Of a stretch of 64,000 nt of DNA, positions 26,928 to 35,676 are shown in pieces (position 1 is the stretch's first letter; each line of letters starts with the position of its first letter). Source of the stretch: CAYQQU01 sp964419545 (lineage in GTDB: Bacteria; Bacteroidota; Bacteroidia; Chitinophagales; Saprospiraceae); assembly GCA_964419545.1 (NCBI GenBank), contig CAYQQU010000006.1, forward strand, positions 62,001 through 126,000, read 5' to 3'. Made by a program: the position numbers and the translations under genes. The notes under the pieces were generated by a model that did not search any database, was not told where the DNA came from, and saw only the letters and a list, made by a program, of their open reading frames with translations.

Positions 26928-27664
26928 TTTAATTTTATGAATTCATGGGATACTATCCCGTAGGCAATCCGCAGATTAAGTACCGGCCACCACCGGTAAA
27001 CGTCGATGTTGCGCTCCAGTACTTCGGCATTCAGTACGTTGGTGCGCAGCAGGCTGGTCGCATCCAGGTCGAGCGTTGGCCGGCCCTTGTAGTATACGCC
27101 CAAATCAAGACCCAGGCTCAACTTCCCGAGGGGAATGGGATTGCCCAGTGCAATACCGACGTAAGGGCTCACCCTGGACCGGAACGATAAGGTGCCGGTC
27201 ATAAAGCCGATCTCCTCGGGGGTCAGTTCGATATCGTTGAGGGGAAAATTGTCGGCTAATCCGACTTTCCCGTTAAAATCATTGCTCAAAAACAAAGCTG
27301 CTCCGCCCACCAGGCGGAACCAATCTTTCCAGACCGACAATTCGCCCAGCAATTCCAGGTTGGAGTGCCGGACGTCCATATCGACGGAAGCGTAATATTC
27401 GAACCGGTTCAGGTTCGTTTCAAAATTCCTGACCGAAAAATCCATGTAATTCAGTCCGAGCCGCAAATAGAATTTGTTGGAAAGCGGCTTGCTCACATCG
27501 AGGCCGATCATACTTTTGGTGCCTACATTTAGGCCCACGACGGTCGGCGTCTTTTGTCCGGAGGCGGCTTGCCAGCTCAACAAGCTAAACAAGAGCAATA
27601 TAGCGTTGCATAGCGTTCTCACCTTCGTCGGACGGTAGGGTAGAATTCGTCCCGGGGTTGTCAT
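26924..27664 (-). CDS. Outer-membrane beta-barrel-like protein
   Basis: 246 residues with a signal peptide (ILLLFSLLSWQAASGQ). The remainder alternates amphipathic strands with aromatic girdles, for example 'KFYLRLGLNYMDFSVRNFE' and 'SPYVGIALGNPIPLG ... GLDLGVYYKGRPTLDL', as expected for a small outer-membrane barrel. The MTTPGRILPYRPTK extension before the signal may be untranslated; a later start is possible. It is followed with a 4-base overlap by the large lipoprotein. A promoter-like site lies about 300 bases upstream. Confidence 0.7.
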   Translation of the reverse strand: MTTPGRILPYRPTKVRTLCNAILLLFSLLSWQAASGQKTPTVVGLNVGTKSMIGLDVSKPLSNKFYLRLGLNYMDFSVRNFETNLNRFEYYASVDMDVRHSNLELLGELSVWKDWFRLVGGAALFLSNDFNGKVGLADNFPLNDIELTPEEIGFMTGTLSFRSRVSPYVGIALGNPIPLGKLSLGLDLGVYYKGRPTLDLDATSLLRTNVLNAEVLERNIDVYRWWPVLNLRIAYGIVSHEFIKLK

Positions 27665-28141
27665 AAATTTAATTTTGTGATTACAATTTGTTGTTAACTA
27701 TTTGGTCGCCTTCGCGTCCTTGTCAATGGTCATTTGGGTCATTCCAGAAAACTGGCTGACAACTTTATCAGGTATTGGTGAGTGCTACTTCTCTCAAATG
27801 CTAATAACAAAATCAGTTTTTAAGGCAGCTTTCTCGGTTTCCGACATGCTTTGAACTTAATGGATGCTGGGGGCCCCAATCAACAGGTAGATTCGGTTGC
27901 TATCCTCTGCCTCTAAATAGGTAAGCTCTTTACTTTTCTCTGAGTTTCTTTGGAAAGTGCCCTACAAAAATAAGTTTTGCACACAGCAATTACAAATATA
28001 AATCTGCAAAAAAATAATTTCACCCAAAGTAATGTGCACCCGGAGCCCGAAAACTGATTGTTATGAGAATGTCGGCCCTTCGATCCCTCCGATTACTTTC
28101 CTGATGCGGAGTAAGATAGGAGTAATTGCCGGCCTGCGCCT
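27665..28141. other. Long AT-rich gene-free interval
   Basis: 477 bases without a credible coding frame; the longest plausible minus-strand peptide is about 17 residues beginning MSETEKAALK near 27847. It holds the promoter listed at 27965-27996 and a CCAG-AAAA-CTGG hairpin near 27748. No repeat-family sequence was recognised. Confidence 0.55.
27965..27996 (-). promoter_or_regulatory. Well-spaced Bacteroidota promoter for the barrel-lipoprotein operon
   Basis: On the minus strand TTTG (27996-27993), 20 bases, then TATTTTTG (27972-27965) fits the phylum consensus TTTG-N19-21-TAnnTTTG. It is the best-spaced promoter in the window. Transcription would leave a leader of about 290 bases before the start at 27664. 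Confidence 0.5.
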
Positions 28142-29146
28142 CTACCAGTAAAAGGCGTGCATTCGGACCTGACCGCGGGAATTCCACTCCAGGGTCGGCG
28201 CCGGGATCTTCACCCAGTTCAGCACACTCAATAGCGTGCGTACAAAATGACTCCGGGTAGGGATCCGGCTTAAATCGATATCGGGAGAAATGAACAATTG
28301 CCGGTAGCGGGGGAAGTCTTGCGCCGGCAGCGAATACGTCACTCCTTCGCTCGTCCAGGTATTGCTGAAGCCTCCGTAGATGTTGCCGCCGCCGTAGCCG
28401 ATAGCGATGTTCAGCCAGCGGGGGAAGCCGCTCTTTTGATCAGACTCGGGCAAAAACGACGCCGGGTTTATCGACAACCAGGTCGTCTGTGCGTTGTAGT
28501 CTTTCAGGAATCTTTCAGCAAAAGACGTGCCAAACAATTCGGTAGCCCGCCGGGAAAGCAGCATTTGCTGGTCGCCTTCCGTGGAAAAAACAGGGATATC
28601 GGGATAGGCTTCCAGGCTGGCGGATACTTTCATCAGGATGCGTTGCTCGCGCCACGCCATTTCCTGCCCGACAAAAAGCCCGACGCCCAGGGTGTTGAAG
28701 CCGATATCGCTCCAGGAAAACCCCCATTTAGCGGAAAAAGCGTCCATCATCTCGACGGTGAGCTGCAACCCCCACCCCACGGCGGCGCCGGTCCACATGG
28801 ACGTGCGGCGGGGCAGGCCGGTCCAGCGAGCTCCTTTGTACGCCAGCAGGCTTTCGGTGTAAGCCGTGAAGGCGTGCCCCATTTTATCCATGTGCTCCCA
28901 TTCGCCCCAGTCGTCAAAAGTGTGAAAGCCCGTAGTCTCGAATTCCCGGTACCAGGTATTGTAAAGCCCGATCGAAAAGCCCGAATAAATAGCCGCCCCG
29001 CCGCCGGCGCAAACCCAGAAACGGGTGCGATGCAGGCTGTCCGCCGGCTGAAAGAAGGAAAGCTTAGCCTCCTGCGCGTCACCTGCCCGGCTCCAAAAAA
29101 AGGCCGCGATCAGCAGGAGGAATATTTTGGATATTTTGGCAGGCAT
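28142..29146 (-). CDS. DUF2279 family protein
   Basis: 334 residues with a signal peptide (IFLLLIAAFFWSRAGDAQ). 'FDDWGEWEHMDKMGHAFTAY' and 'VEMMDAFSAKWGFSWSDIGFNTLGVGLF' are the conserved blocks of DUF2279, a Bacteroidota envelope family of unknown function, predicted to sit in the outer membrane or periplasm. Hydrophobic stretches around residues 45-65 and 110-130 could be membrane segments. It diverges from the DUF2157 gene; a possible TTTCTTTG -7 box is at 29169-29178 on the minus strand. Confidence 0.85.
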   Translation of the reverse strand: MPAKISKIFLLLIAAFFWSRAGDAQEAKLSFFQPADSLHRTRFWVCAGGGAAIYSGFSIGLYNTWYREFETTGFHTFDDWGEWEHMDKMGHAFTAYTESLLAYKGARWTGLPRRTSMWTGAAVGWGLQLTVEMMDAFSAKWGFSWSDIGFNTLGVGLFVGQEMAWREQRILMKVSASLEAYPDIPVFSTEGDQQMLLSRRATELFGTSFAERFLKDYNAQTTWLSINPASFLPESDQKSGFPRWLNIAIGYGGGNIYGGFSNTWTSEGVTYSLPAQDFPRYRQLFISPDIDLSRIPTRSHFVRTLLSVLNWVKIPAPTLEWNSRGQVRMHAFYW

Positions 29147-29233
29147 CGTATTTTAAGTTGCCGTTTCTTTGCAAAGAAAGCTGAGAAAACCCAGGAAGAC
29201 AACCAAACGCCCTTTAATTAAAACAAAATTAAT

Positions 29234-30538
29234 TTGAAAACAACCAAAGCAGTCCACTGGCTCCACGGGCAACTTCCGGACTGGGTTGCGGCCGGGATCA
29301 TCAGCGAGGTCCAGGCGGAGCAACTCCGGGAGCGCCACCCCCTGCCCGATTCGTCCGCCCGCCTATCCGCCGTCAACCTCATTGCTGGTACGTTGAGCGC
29401 CCTGCTGGTCGGGGGCGGCATCATCCTGATCGTGGCCTACAACTGGGATGACTTCTCAAAAGTGACGCGCACGGTGATCAGCTTCCTGCCTCTCCTCCTC
29501 GGCCAGGTGATCTACGGATACGCCTTTTTCCGGAAGGCGGAATCGCCGGGCTGGATCGAGGGCGGCGCCGGTTTCCTGATGCTCATGCTCGCTGCAAGCC
29601 TGGCCCTGGTGAGCCAAACCTATCACATTGCCGGCCGGCCCGAACAGTTTTTGTGGCTCTGGCTATGGCTCAGCGTACCGCTCGTTTACCTGCGCCGGGC
29701 CAATCTCCCGGCCCTGATCTTTCTGGCGGCTGCTTTTGCCTGGTCGCTGCAGTCGCCTTTCCCCTACCGCACCGGGTATTATCTGCTGATGCTTGCCATC
29801 CTTCCGCATTTATATTTCGGCTTAAAACCCGATGCCCCCGCCTGGGGCCGCAACACGCTGGGCTGGGCAGCCGCGCTGACCTTTTTTTCCGCCTGGTTCT
29901 GGGTGACGCCGAGCCACTTGCCGGAATACGGCATCCTGGGCCCCGCTCTCCTGGCCGCTATATTGCTGCTGGCCGGCCGGCGCATCTACGATACGGACGA
30001 TTCGCTATGGCGTCGCCCCTGGACGTCCTGCTCCTATGCCATTGCTTTCGGATTATTGCTAATTCTTACTTTCGACCTCAACCTCCCGGGATGGGATTGG
30101 GAAACACTGCGCTACGGCGGAGGCCGGATATCCGCGACGGCGGCCTCCCTCCACCTCGGCGTACTGGTCGCGGCGGCCCTGAGCTACGCCCTGCTCATGA
30201 TCCGGTGGCGGGAAACGATCCTGCTCCATGAGTTTTTTTTACTGGGGCTGCCCATTTTTACCCTCATCTACCTGGTGGCGGTGCGCAGCGGGGCGGATAC
30301 CACCGCTCTCGTGCTGACCAACCTTTACGTGCTCGCCTGGGGAGCGGCCTACCTCCATCGGGGCTTGCAGCAACAACGCATGCCCTCCGTCAACCTGGGC
30401 ATGTTCCTGATCCTGGCGCTCGCCACCACCCGCTTTTTCGATACGGGATGGAGCCCCCTCGTCAAAGGGATCGCCTTTGTTCTGCTCGGTTTACTGTTCC
30501 TCGGAAGCCGCTACTGGCTGGGGCGAAAAATGGCCTGA
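29234..30538 (+). CDS. DUF2157 domain-containing membrane protein
   Basis: 434 residues, apparently starting at TTG. The N-terminal soluble region 'WLHGQLPDWVAAGIISEVQAEQLRERH' and the first membrane segment 'SALLVGGGIILIVAYNWDDFSK' are diagnostic for DUF2157; about eleven or twelve further hydrophobic segments follow. It is an inner-membrane protein of unknown function. The 3' end is separated from the convergent DUF4197 gene by nine bases. The TTG start is the first possible initiation codon in frame with the conserved N-terminus, so it is likely but not certain. Confidence 0.88.
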   Translation: MKTTKAVHWLHGQLPDWVAAGIISEVQAEQLRERHPLPDSSARLSAVNLIAGTLSALLVGGGIILIVAYNWDDFSKVTRTVISFLPLLLGQVIYGYAFFRKAESPGWIEGGAGFLMLMLAASLALVSQTYHIAGRPEQFLWLWLWLSVPLVYLRRANLPALIFLAAAFAWSLQSPFPYRTGYYLLMLAILPHLYFGLKPDAPAWGRNTLGWAAALTFFSAWFWVTPSHLPEYGILGPALLAAILLLAGRRIYDTDDSLWRRPWTSCSYAIAFGLLLILTFDLNLPGWDWETLRYGGGRISATAASLHLGVLVAAALSYALLMIRWRETILLHEFFLLGLPIFTLIYLVAVRSGADTTALVLTNLYVLAWGAAYLHRGLQQQRMPSVNLGMFLILALATTRFFDTGWSPLVKGIAFVLLGLLFLGSRYWLGRKMA

Positions 30539-30547
30539 TCCCGGCGC

Positions 30548-31267
30548 TCAATCCTGCTGCTCAAATACGCGCTTCAGCAGATCACTGGTGCGGGCAGCCG
30601 TATTTTGGCGGATGTCCTGTTCTTTTTCCTCCACTTTCAGGAACAAGCCTGCCAGGGCTTTCTGCGTGACGTATTCGTCCAATTCCGTAGTAACGGACTT
30701 GCTGAAGGGGATCTTGTTGTATGCCGTGGTCAGGCTGCGCCAGTATTCGCGGGCGTTGACTTCGTCGAGCGCGGCGATTACCACCGGTTTGAACTCGGCG
30801 AAAAGCCGGTCGTAGGTCGTGCGTTCCAGGTAGCGCGTAGCGGCGTCATCCTCTCCTTTCAGGATATCGAACGCATCCCGGAAGGACATGCCGGTGATGG
30901 CGTCCGCAAAAATGGGCGTGGCTTTTTTCGCGGCCGACTCAGCGGCGCGATTGATCTTCAGGACGAGCTTTTCTTCTGCATCGGAAAACCCGGGCACGCT
31001 GCGCAGCTTGGCGGTTACCTGCTGCGCCTCTTCCGGCAGCAGTACTTTGTAAACGCTTTTGTAGTAGCCGTCTTCAGCGGAAAGGAAAGCCACGGCTTCC
31101 TCTACGCCAACGTTGAGGGCTTCTTTCAGGCCGTTGCCCACTTCTTCCTGCGACAACGAGCCGCCGACCACCTCGTCTTTGAGTTTACCCAGGGTCTTAC
31201 CCAGGTTTTGGGCGGGCAGCACGCCGGCCGCCAGCAACAGCAGGAGCAGTACGGTATTTTTTTTCAT
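30548..31267 (-). CDS. DUF4197 domain-containing secreted protein
   Basis: 239 residues from the chosen ATG, which opens a signal peptide (MKKNTVLLLLLLAAGVLPAQ). The open frame continues 59 codons upstream but that part lies in a palindromic repeat, so the upstream Met is rejected. 'LSQEEVGNGLKEALNVGVEEAV' and 'MSFRDAFDILKGEDDAATRYLERTT' are DUF4197 blocks, and the helical C-terminus 'KALAGLFLKVEEKEQDIR' completes the family. It is likely periplasmic and all-helical, with unknown function. The palindromic element occupies its immediate 5' region and could affect expression. Confidence 0.88.
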   Translation of the reverse strand: MKKNTVLLLLLLAAGVLPAQNLGKTLGKLKDEVVGGSLSQEEVGNGLKEALNVGVEEAVAFLSAEDGYYKSVYKVLLPEEAQQVTAKLRSVPGFSDAEEKLVLKINRAAESAAKKATPIFADAITGMSFRDAFDILKGEDDAATRYLERTTYDRLFAEFKPVVIAALDEVNAREYWRSLTTAYNKIPFSKSVTTELDEYVTQKALAGLFLKVEEKEQDIRQNTAARTSDLLKRVFEQQD

Positions 31268-31285
31268 GTTTTGGTATTTTATCTT

Positions 31286-31449
31286 AGAGCTTGTTTGGAG
31301 GTAGTGCTTTTGAAGCGAAAAACTCAGATTTTGGGTTCTCCCGAAGGCATTTTTCCGGCTCATAGCAGCGCTACGGGCCGGAAAAATGCCACAGGGAGGT
31401 TCCAAAAGCTGGGTTTTGCAGCCAAAATGACTACCTCCAAACAAGCTCT
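31286..31449. repeat. 164-bp near-perfect palindromic element
   Basis: The left end AGAGCTTGTTTGGAGGTAGT (31286-31305) is exactly reverse-complemented at the right end (31430-31449). The arms go on matching imperfectly to the centre: both contain a GCATTTTTCCGG block, and the apex carries TAGCAGCGCTA near 31365-31375. The whole could fold as one long hairpin, as a non-coding miniature mobile element or REP-like repeat. It lies 19 bases before the DUF4197 start codon. Shorter relatives occur at 46564-46591 and 49568-49623. Confidence 0.8.
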
Positions 31450-31527
31450 TAATTTCCGAAAAAACGAACGGCTTCGATTTTCTGATTTGCTTTTAACAAC
31501 AATTAAATAATTCTTAACGGTATCATC

Positions 31528-32694
31528 ATGGCCCTGCGAATTTTGCTCTTATCGGCATTCGCGATTACCGGTATCAACATGGAAGCTCAGGTTCAACGAT
31601 TGCGCGATTTCGGCATCCGGCCGGGTGTCGTCGCCCCAGGCCCCCTGAACGCTATCACGGACGTAGCCGGGGTCGAGGTCGGCCATTGCACCCTTGTCAG
31701 GGGCGATTCGGTGCGGACAGGCGTAACGGCCATTTTGCCGCATCCCGGAAATATATTTCAGGAAAAGGCGCCGGCCGCCATCTACGTCGGTAATGGTTTT
31801 GGCAAACTGATGGGCGCCACCCAGGTAGAGGAACTGGGATACCTGGAAACCCCCATCATCCTGACCAATACCCTGAGTACGCCCCGCGCCGCCGAAGCGC
31901 TGATCTCCTATACGCTGCAGCAACCCGGCAACGAGGCGGTGCGCTCGGTCAACCCCTTGGTAGGCGAAACCAATGACGGACACCTGAACGACATTCGGGG
32001 GCGCCACGTCCGAGAGCAGCACGTCCTGGAAGCTATTCAGCAAGCCCGCGGCGGCCCGGTGATCGAAGGGAACGTCGGAGCAGGGACCGGTACGCGTTGC
32101 TTCGGCTTCAAAGGCGGCATCGGCACGGCTTCGCGTCAGCTGCCGGCACGGCTGGGCGGCTATACCGTCGGCGTTTTGGCGCAAACCAACTTTGGGGGCG
32201 TACTCCGGATCGACGGTGTACCGGTGGGAAAAGAACTGGACCAATACTACCGCAGCGACGATTTCGGAGACGGTTCCTGCATGATCGTTGTGGCGACCGA
32301 CGCGCCGCTCGACGCCCGCAATCTGCGCCGGCTGGCTAAACGCGCTTTTCTGGGCCTGGCGCGCACCGGCGGCTTTGCTTCCAACGGCTCGGGCGATTAC
32401 GTCATTGCGTTCTCTACTGATCCCGCATTGCGGCAGGCTTACCAAAGCGAATCCCCGCTCCATACCCAGACCGTGCTGCGCAACGACGCTATGTCTCCCC
32501 TATTCCTGGCTTCCGTCGAAGCTACCGAAGAAGCTATCCTCAATGCGCTCTTCGCCGCCGAAACCATGACCGGCTGCGGTATTACGGTCGAAGCCCTACC
32601 GGTCCCGCGGGTAATCGAGATCATGAAGCAGTACGGCCGGCAGATCCCGAAAGTTGAAAAACCATCCGGAAAAAACGACGGGAAAGATGAGTGA
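31528..32694 (+). CDS. P1 (DmpA/BapA-like) family aminopeptidase
   Basis: 388 residues. 'GPLNAITDVAGVEVGHCTL' and 'VNPLVGETNDGHLND' are hallmark blocks of family S58/P1 peptidases. The self-cleavage site is recognisable in 'DFGDGSCMIVVATDAPLDARN', with Ser250 as the predicted nucleophile generated by autoproteolysis between Gly-like and Ser residues. These N-terminal-nucleophile enzymes release N-terminal amino acids, sometimes D- or beta-residues. A hydrophobic N-terminus (LLLSAFAITGINMEAQ) suggests export. It overlaps the next gene by 8 bases, so the two are probably co-translated. Confidence 0.92.
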   Translation: MALRILLLSAFAITGINMEAQVQRLRDFGIRPGVVAPGPLNAITDVAGVEVGHCTLVRGDSVRTGVTAILPHPGNIFQEKAPAAIYVGNGFGKLMGATQVEELGYLETPIILTNTLSTPRAAEALISYTLQQPGNEAVRSVNPLVGETNDGHLNDIRGRHVREQHVLEAIQQARGGPVIEGNVGAGTGTRCFGFKGGIGTASRQLPARLGGYTVGVLAQTNFGGVLRIDGVPVGKELDQYYRSDDFGDGSCMIVVATDAPLDARNLRRLAKRAFLGLARTGGFASNGSGDYVIAFSTDPALRQAYQSESPLHTQTVLRNDAMSPLFLASVEATEEAILNALFAAETMTGCGITVEALPVPRVIEIMKQYGRQIPKVEKPSGKNDGKDE

Positions 32695-33298
32695 CCGCGC
32701 CCCAACCCCAGTAGCCGCCATCGTTCTCGCCGCCGGAGCTTCGCGCCGCCTGGGGCGCCCCAAGCAACTGCTGGAATGGCGGGGAGAAACGCTGGTTTAC
32801 CGGGTCTGTCGCCTGGCAACAGAAATAGGATGCCGCCCGGTAGTAGTGGTAACGGGCGCCGAAGAGGCCGCCATTCGCGCCGCCGTGGCCGGACTTCCGG
32901 TGCAATGGGCGCCCAATCCGCGCTGGAACGAAGGCATGGGCAGTTCGCTGCGCGCCGGCGTGCAGGCGCTGCCGCCCGAAACAAGAGCAGTGCTCTGTCT
33001 GCTCACCGACCAGCCCTTCCTGGAGGCGACGCTGCTCCGCGCCATCCTGCAAACCTACCGGGAAAAAAGCGCACCGATCGTGGCTTCCGATTACGGCGAC
33101 CGGCTCGGTCCGCCGGCCTTGTTCGACCGGCAGCTATTCCCGGAACTGGCGGCGGCGACGGGCGACCGCGGCGCGCGCTCGCTTTTTCGAAAATACCGGA
33201 CGGCGCTGGCTCACGTAGCTTTCCCGGAAGGAAAGTTCGACATCGACACGGAAGCGGATTGGCGGCGGTTGCGGGATTCTCCGCCCGGCGGTGGTTAA
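32687..33298 (+). CDS. MobA-like NTP transferase (MocA/molybdenum cofactor type)
   Basis: 203 residues from the ATG at 32687, preferred over an in-frame ATG 33 bases upstream because the conserved sequence begins a few residues later. 'AAIVLAAGASRRLGRPKQLL' is the nucleotidyltransferase signature (L-A-A-G-x-S-x-R-x-G-x-x-K), and 'AVLCLLTDQPFLEATLL' contains the metal-binding Asp block. The family includes MocA, which makes molybdopterin cytosine dinucleotide, and related sugar nucleotidyltransferases. No molybdoenzyme is encoded nearby, so the role is open. The start overlaps the peptidase stop by 8 bases. Confidence 0.88.
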   Translation: MSDRAPTPVAAIVLAAGASRRLGRPKQLLEWRGETLVYRVCRLATEIGCRPVVVVTGAEEAAIRAAVAGLPVQWAPNPRWNEGMGSSLRAGVQALPPETRAVLCLLTDQPFLEATLLRAILQTYREKSAPIVASDYGDRLGPPALFDRQLFPELAAATGDRGARSLFRKYRTALAHVAFPEGKFDIDTEADWRRLRDSPPGGG

Positions 33299-33373
33299 AA
33301 TTCTGTTAATAGATCGCTCGCCACCGGATAAATGCTCTAATTTTCGGTTAACTGAAAAACAATCGTCTGCCTT

Positions 33374-33931
33374 ATGCCGACCTTCTCTAAGCCTTGTCCG
33401 CTGTTTCGGCTGTCCTTTACGCTTTTCCTGCTCCTGGCCTTAGCCGTCCGGAGCATCAGCCAGTCCGAAACGACCGGTCAAACGCCCAACCCGGCGCGAT
33501 ACCTCGGCGATATCGGGATCTACGACGACTTCGCCGATCTCGAACCGCTTTTCCACCAAATGACGGATACGACTTACATAATCAATTTCTGGGCCACCTG
33601 GTGCAAACCCTGCGTGGAAGAACTGCCGTACTTCGAGAAGCTCTACGAACAATTCCGGGAGGAAAAAGTCAAAGTCATTCTGATCAGTCTGGACTTTCCC
33701 CGGCAGCTGGAGAGCAAGTTGGTCCCCTTCGTCGAAAAACACAACCTCCAGCCGGAGGTGCTGGTGCTTGCGGACGTACGGCAGAACGATTGGATAGACA
33801 AAGTCGATCCGCGCTGGAGCGGCGCCATCCCGGTCACCCTCATTTACAGAAATAACCGCCGGACTTTCGTAGGCGAGCAGTTCGCCGATTACGAGGAACT
33901 GGCCCAACTGGTCCGGGAAAAGCTTGAGTAA
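33374..33931 (+). CDS. TlpA-type thioredoxin-fold protein
   Basis: 185 residues, with a signal peptide (LFLLLALAVRSIS) and a thioredoxin fold. The active site is WCKPC in 'IINFWATWCKPCVEELPYFEKLY' (about residues 73-95). The cis-Pro is in 'WSGAIPVTLIYRN'. It is probably periplasmic and acts as a reductant for apo-cytochromes or other cysteine proteins. It precedes a second thioredoxin-fold gene by 122 bases; the gap contains a solo repeat end. Confidence 0.93.
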   Translation: MPTFSKPCPLFRLSFTLFLLLALAVRSISQSETTGQTPNPARYLGDIGIYDDFADLEPLFHQMTDTTYIINFWATWCKPCVEELPYFEKLYEQFREEKVKVILISLDFPRQLESKLVPFVEKHNLQPEVLVLADVRQNDWIDKVDPRWSGAIPVTLIYRNNRRTFVGEQFADYEELAQLVREKLE

Positions 33932-33989
33932 TGGGACGGACATGAGATTTGCTTAGTACTTTTTGTCATAAGTATTAAAATGCTCTACT

Positions 33990-34008
33990 TAACCCGGATT
34001 ATTCATGG
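33990..34008 (+). repeat. Solo terminal repeat of the MITE-like family
   Basis: TAACCCGGATTATTCATGG is identical to the left ends at 13662 and 38960, but the following bases (TTTAAAATAATTTCC) do not resemble the element interior. It lies 45 bases before the ATG at 34054. Confidence 0.7.
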
Positions 34009-34053
34009 TTTAAAATAATTTCCATTTTTCCACCACAGTAAAATCATCCGAAA

Positions 34054-34683
34054 ATGAAAAAGGCTATCACTACTGTCGTTGCACTGGCTGCCGGTCTGCT
34101 GCTCTTCGTCGCCGCAGGTTCCGTTTACCGTCCGGGCGGGCTGGAGATCGGCGATAAGGCGCCGACTTTCAAGCTGAAGAACGTCGACGGCAAGTACTAC
34201 GAACTGACCGACATCAAGGACGCGGAAGGCAACGACGCCAAAGGCTACATCGTAACCTTCACCTGCAACACCTGCCCTTACGCAGTGGCTTACGAGGACC
34301 GCATCATCGAGATGCACGAGAAGTTTTCCGGGATGGGCTACCCGGTCGTTGCGGTTCAGCCCAACGATCCGGCCGCCCAAGCAGGCGACAGTTTCGAGAA
34401 GATGCAGGAACGCGCCCGTGAAAAAGGCTTTCCCTTCGTCTACCTGTTCGACGAAGGTCAGAAAGTCTATCCTCAATACGGCGCGACCCGTACGCCGGAG
34501 ATTTTCCTGCTCGACAGCGACCTGACGCTGCGGTACCACGGCGCCATCGATGACAACTACCAGGACGCCGAGGCCGTAACGATCAACTATGTAGCCAACG
34601 CCATCGAAGCCCTCGAAGCCGGCAGTGATCCGGAGCCGGCCACGACTAAGGCGATCGGTTGCACCATCAAGGTGCTGAAGTAG
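34054..34683 (+). CDS. Thioredoxin/AhpC-TSA-fold redox protein
   Basis: 209 residues with a short signal peptide (MKKAITTVVALAAGLLLFVAAG). The peroxiredoxin/redoxin fold begins 'LEIGDKAPTFKLKNVDGK'. The catalytic segment is 'FTCNTCPYAVAYEDRI', a CNTC motif rather than CxxC of classical thioredoxin; 'GATRTPEIFLLDSDLTLRYHGAIDD' is the C-terminal half with the cis-Pro. Related 'thioredoxin family' proteins are common in this phylum and probably work as periplasmic reductases. It may form a transcription unit with the TlpA gene upstream. Its 3' end is three bases from the convergent aldo/keto reductase. Confidence 0.9.
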   Translation: MKKAITTVVALAAGLLLFVAAGSVYRPGGLEIGDKAPTFKLKNVDGKYYELTDIKDAEGNDAKGYIVTFTCNTCPYAVAYEDRIIEMHEKFSGMGYPVVAVQPNDPAAQAGDSFEKMQERAREKGFPFVYLFDEGQKVYPQYGATRTPEIFLLDSDLTLRYHGAIDDNYQDAEAVTINYVANAIEALEAGSDPEPATTKAIGCTIKVLK

Positions 34684-34686
34684 CGT

Positions 34687-35643
34687 TTACCCTTTACGCA
34701 GCTGTTCTACTTCCGATTCGGTTAACGTAAAATCCAGTACCCCGGCGCTTTCCGCGGCATGACGAATGCGGGTAGCGCCGGGTATGGCGACTACGGTATC
34801 GCCCTGCGCCTGCACCAGCCAGCGCAGAGCGACCTGCGCCGGTGTTTTGCCATGGTTCCCGGCGATGGCGCGCAGGCGGTCGATCACCGGCGCACTTTTG
34901 GACAGACCTTTGGCGCCGAAGGCCGCCAGTCGTTTGCGCGGCCCCACTTTACTTTTGATCAGCTCCGGTTCCCGGTGGTATTTGCCCGTAAGCAGTCCCT
35001 GCGCCAGAGGAGAATACGCAATGATGGAAATGCCTAATTCCCGGGCAGCTTGCAGGACGCCGTTATGCTCGATATCGCGTTGCAGCAGGTTGTACTGCAC
35101 CTGATTGGCCGCCAGGGGAATGCCCCGGCGGGCGAGGCGCTCGTGAGCCGATCGCAATTGCCGGGCGTTGAAGTTGCTTACCCCGACGGCCTTAATTTTT
35201 CCGGCTTCAATGAGCTCGCCCATGGCGTCCAGTTGGCGCCGGTGGGAAGAAAAAGAACCGTATGGCGCATGGATCTGGTGCAGGTCGATGGGAAAATTGT
35301 CCAGGTAGGCCAGCCGCTTGTCGATGGTTCGTCGAATGGAGGAGGCGCTGCGCAGGATGGGAAACCATTTATCGGCGATGACCACCTCCCCCGGCTTTCG
35401 ACCGGCTTCCCGGAGCGCCCGGCTGAGCGCCGCCTCACTGGCGCCCCATCCGTAAGCTTCGGCGGTATCGAACCAGTTGATCCCGCCGGATAGCGCCGCC
35501 GCGACAATAGCGTTGGTCGTTTCGGCGCCTAATGTCGGCCAGTAGGATCCGGTGAGCGCTTTGCCTTCCGAAAACTGCCAACACCCCAGGCCCACGGGCG
35601 TTACGCTTATGCCGGTAGCGCCCAGATTGCGAAGTTGGTCCAT
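34687..35643 (-). CDS. Aldo/keto reductase
   Basis: 318 residues, a complete (beta/alpha)8 aldo/keto reductase. The tetrad is visible: Asp and Tyr in 'NWFDTAEAYGWGASEAAL', Lys in 'VIADKWFP' and His in 'LHQIHAPYG'. The NADPH-binding C-terminus 'VVAIPGATRIRHAAESAGV' is present. It is cytoplasmic, NADPH-dependent and reduces carbonyls, substrate unknown. It shares the strand of the BNR-repeat gene, which lies upstream with a 33-base gap. A second, more distant aldo/keto reductase is at 55226-56251. Confidence 0.94.
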   Translation of the reverse strand: MDQLRNLGATGISVTPVGLGCWQFSEGKALTGSYWPTLGAETTNAIVAAALSGGINWFDTAEAYGWGASEAALSRALREAGRKPGEVVIADKWFPILRSASSIRRTIDKRLAYLDNFPIDLHQIHAPYGSFSSHRRQLDAMGELIEAGKIKAVGVSNFNARQLRSAHERLARRGIPLAANQVQYNLLQRDIEHNGVLQAARELGISIIAYSPLAQGLLTGKYHREPELIKSKVGPRKRLAAFGAKGLSKSAPVIDRLRAIAGNHGKTPAQVALRWLVQAQGDTVVAIPGATRIRHAAESAGVLDFTLTESEVEQLRKG

Positions 35644-35676
35644 AGATATCTGATAGGTATTGTCTTTTAACCCGGG

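Noticed and set aside
31268..31444. N-terminal extension of the DUF4197 protein
   Set aside because: The 59 extra codons lie in the palindromic element and precede a normal signal peptide at 31267.
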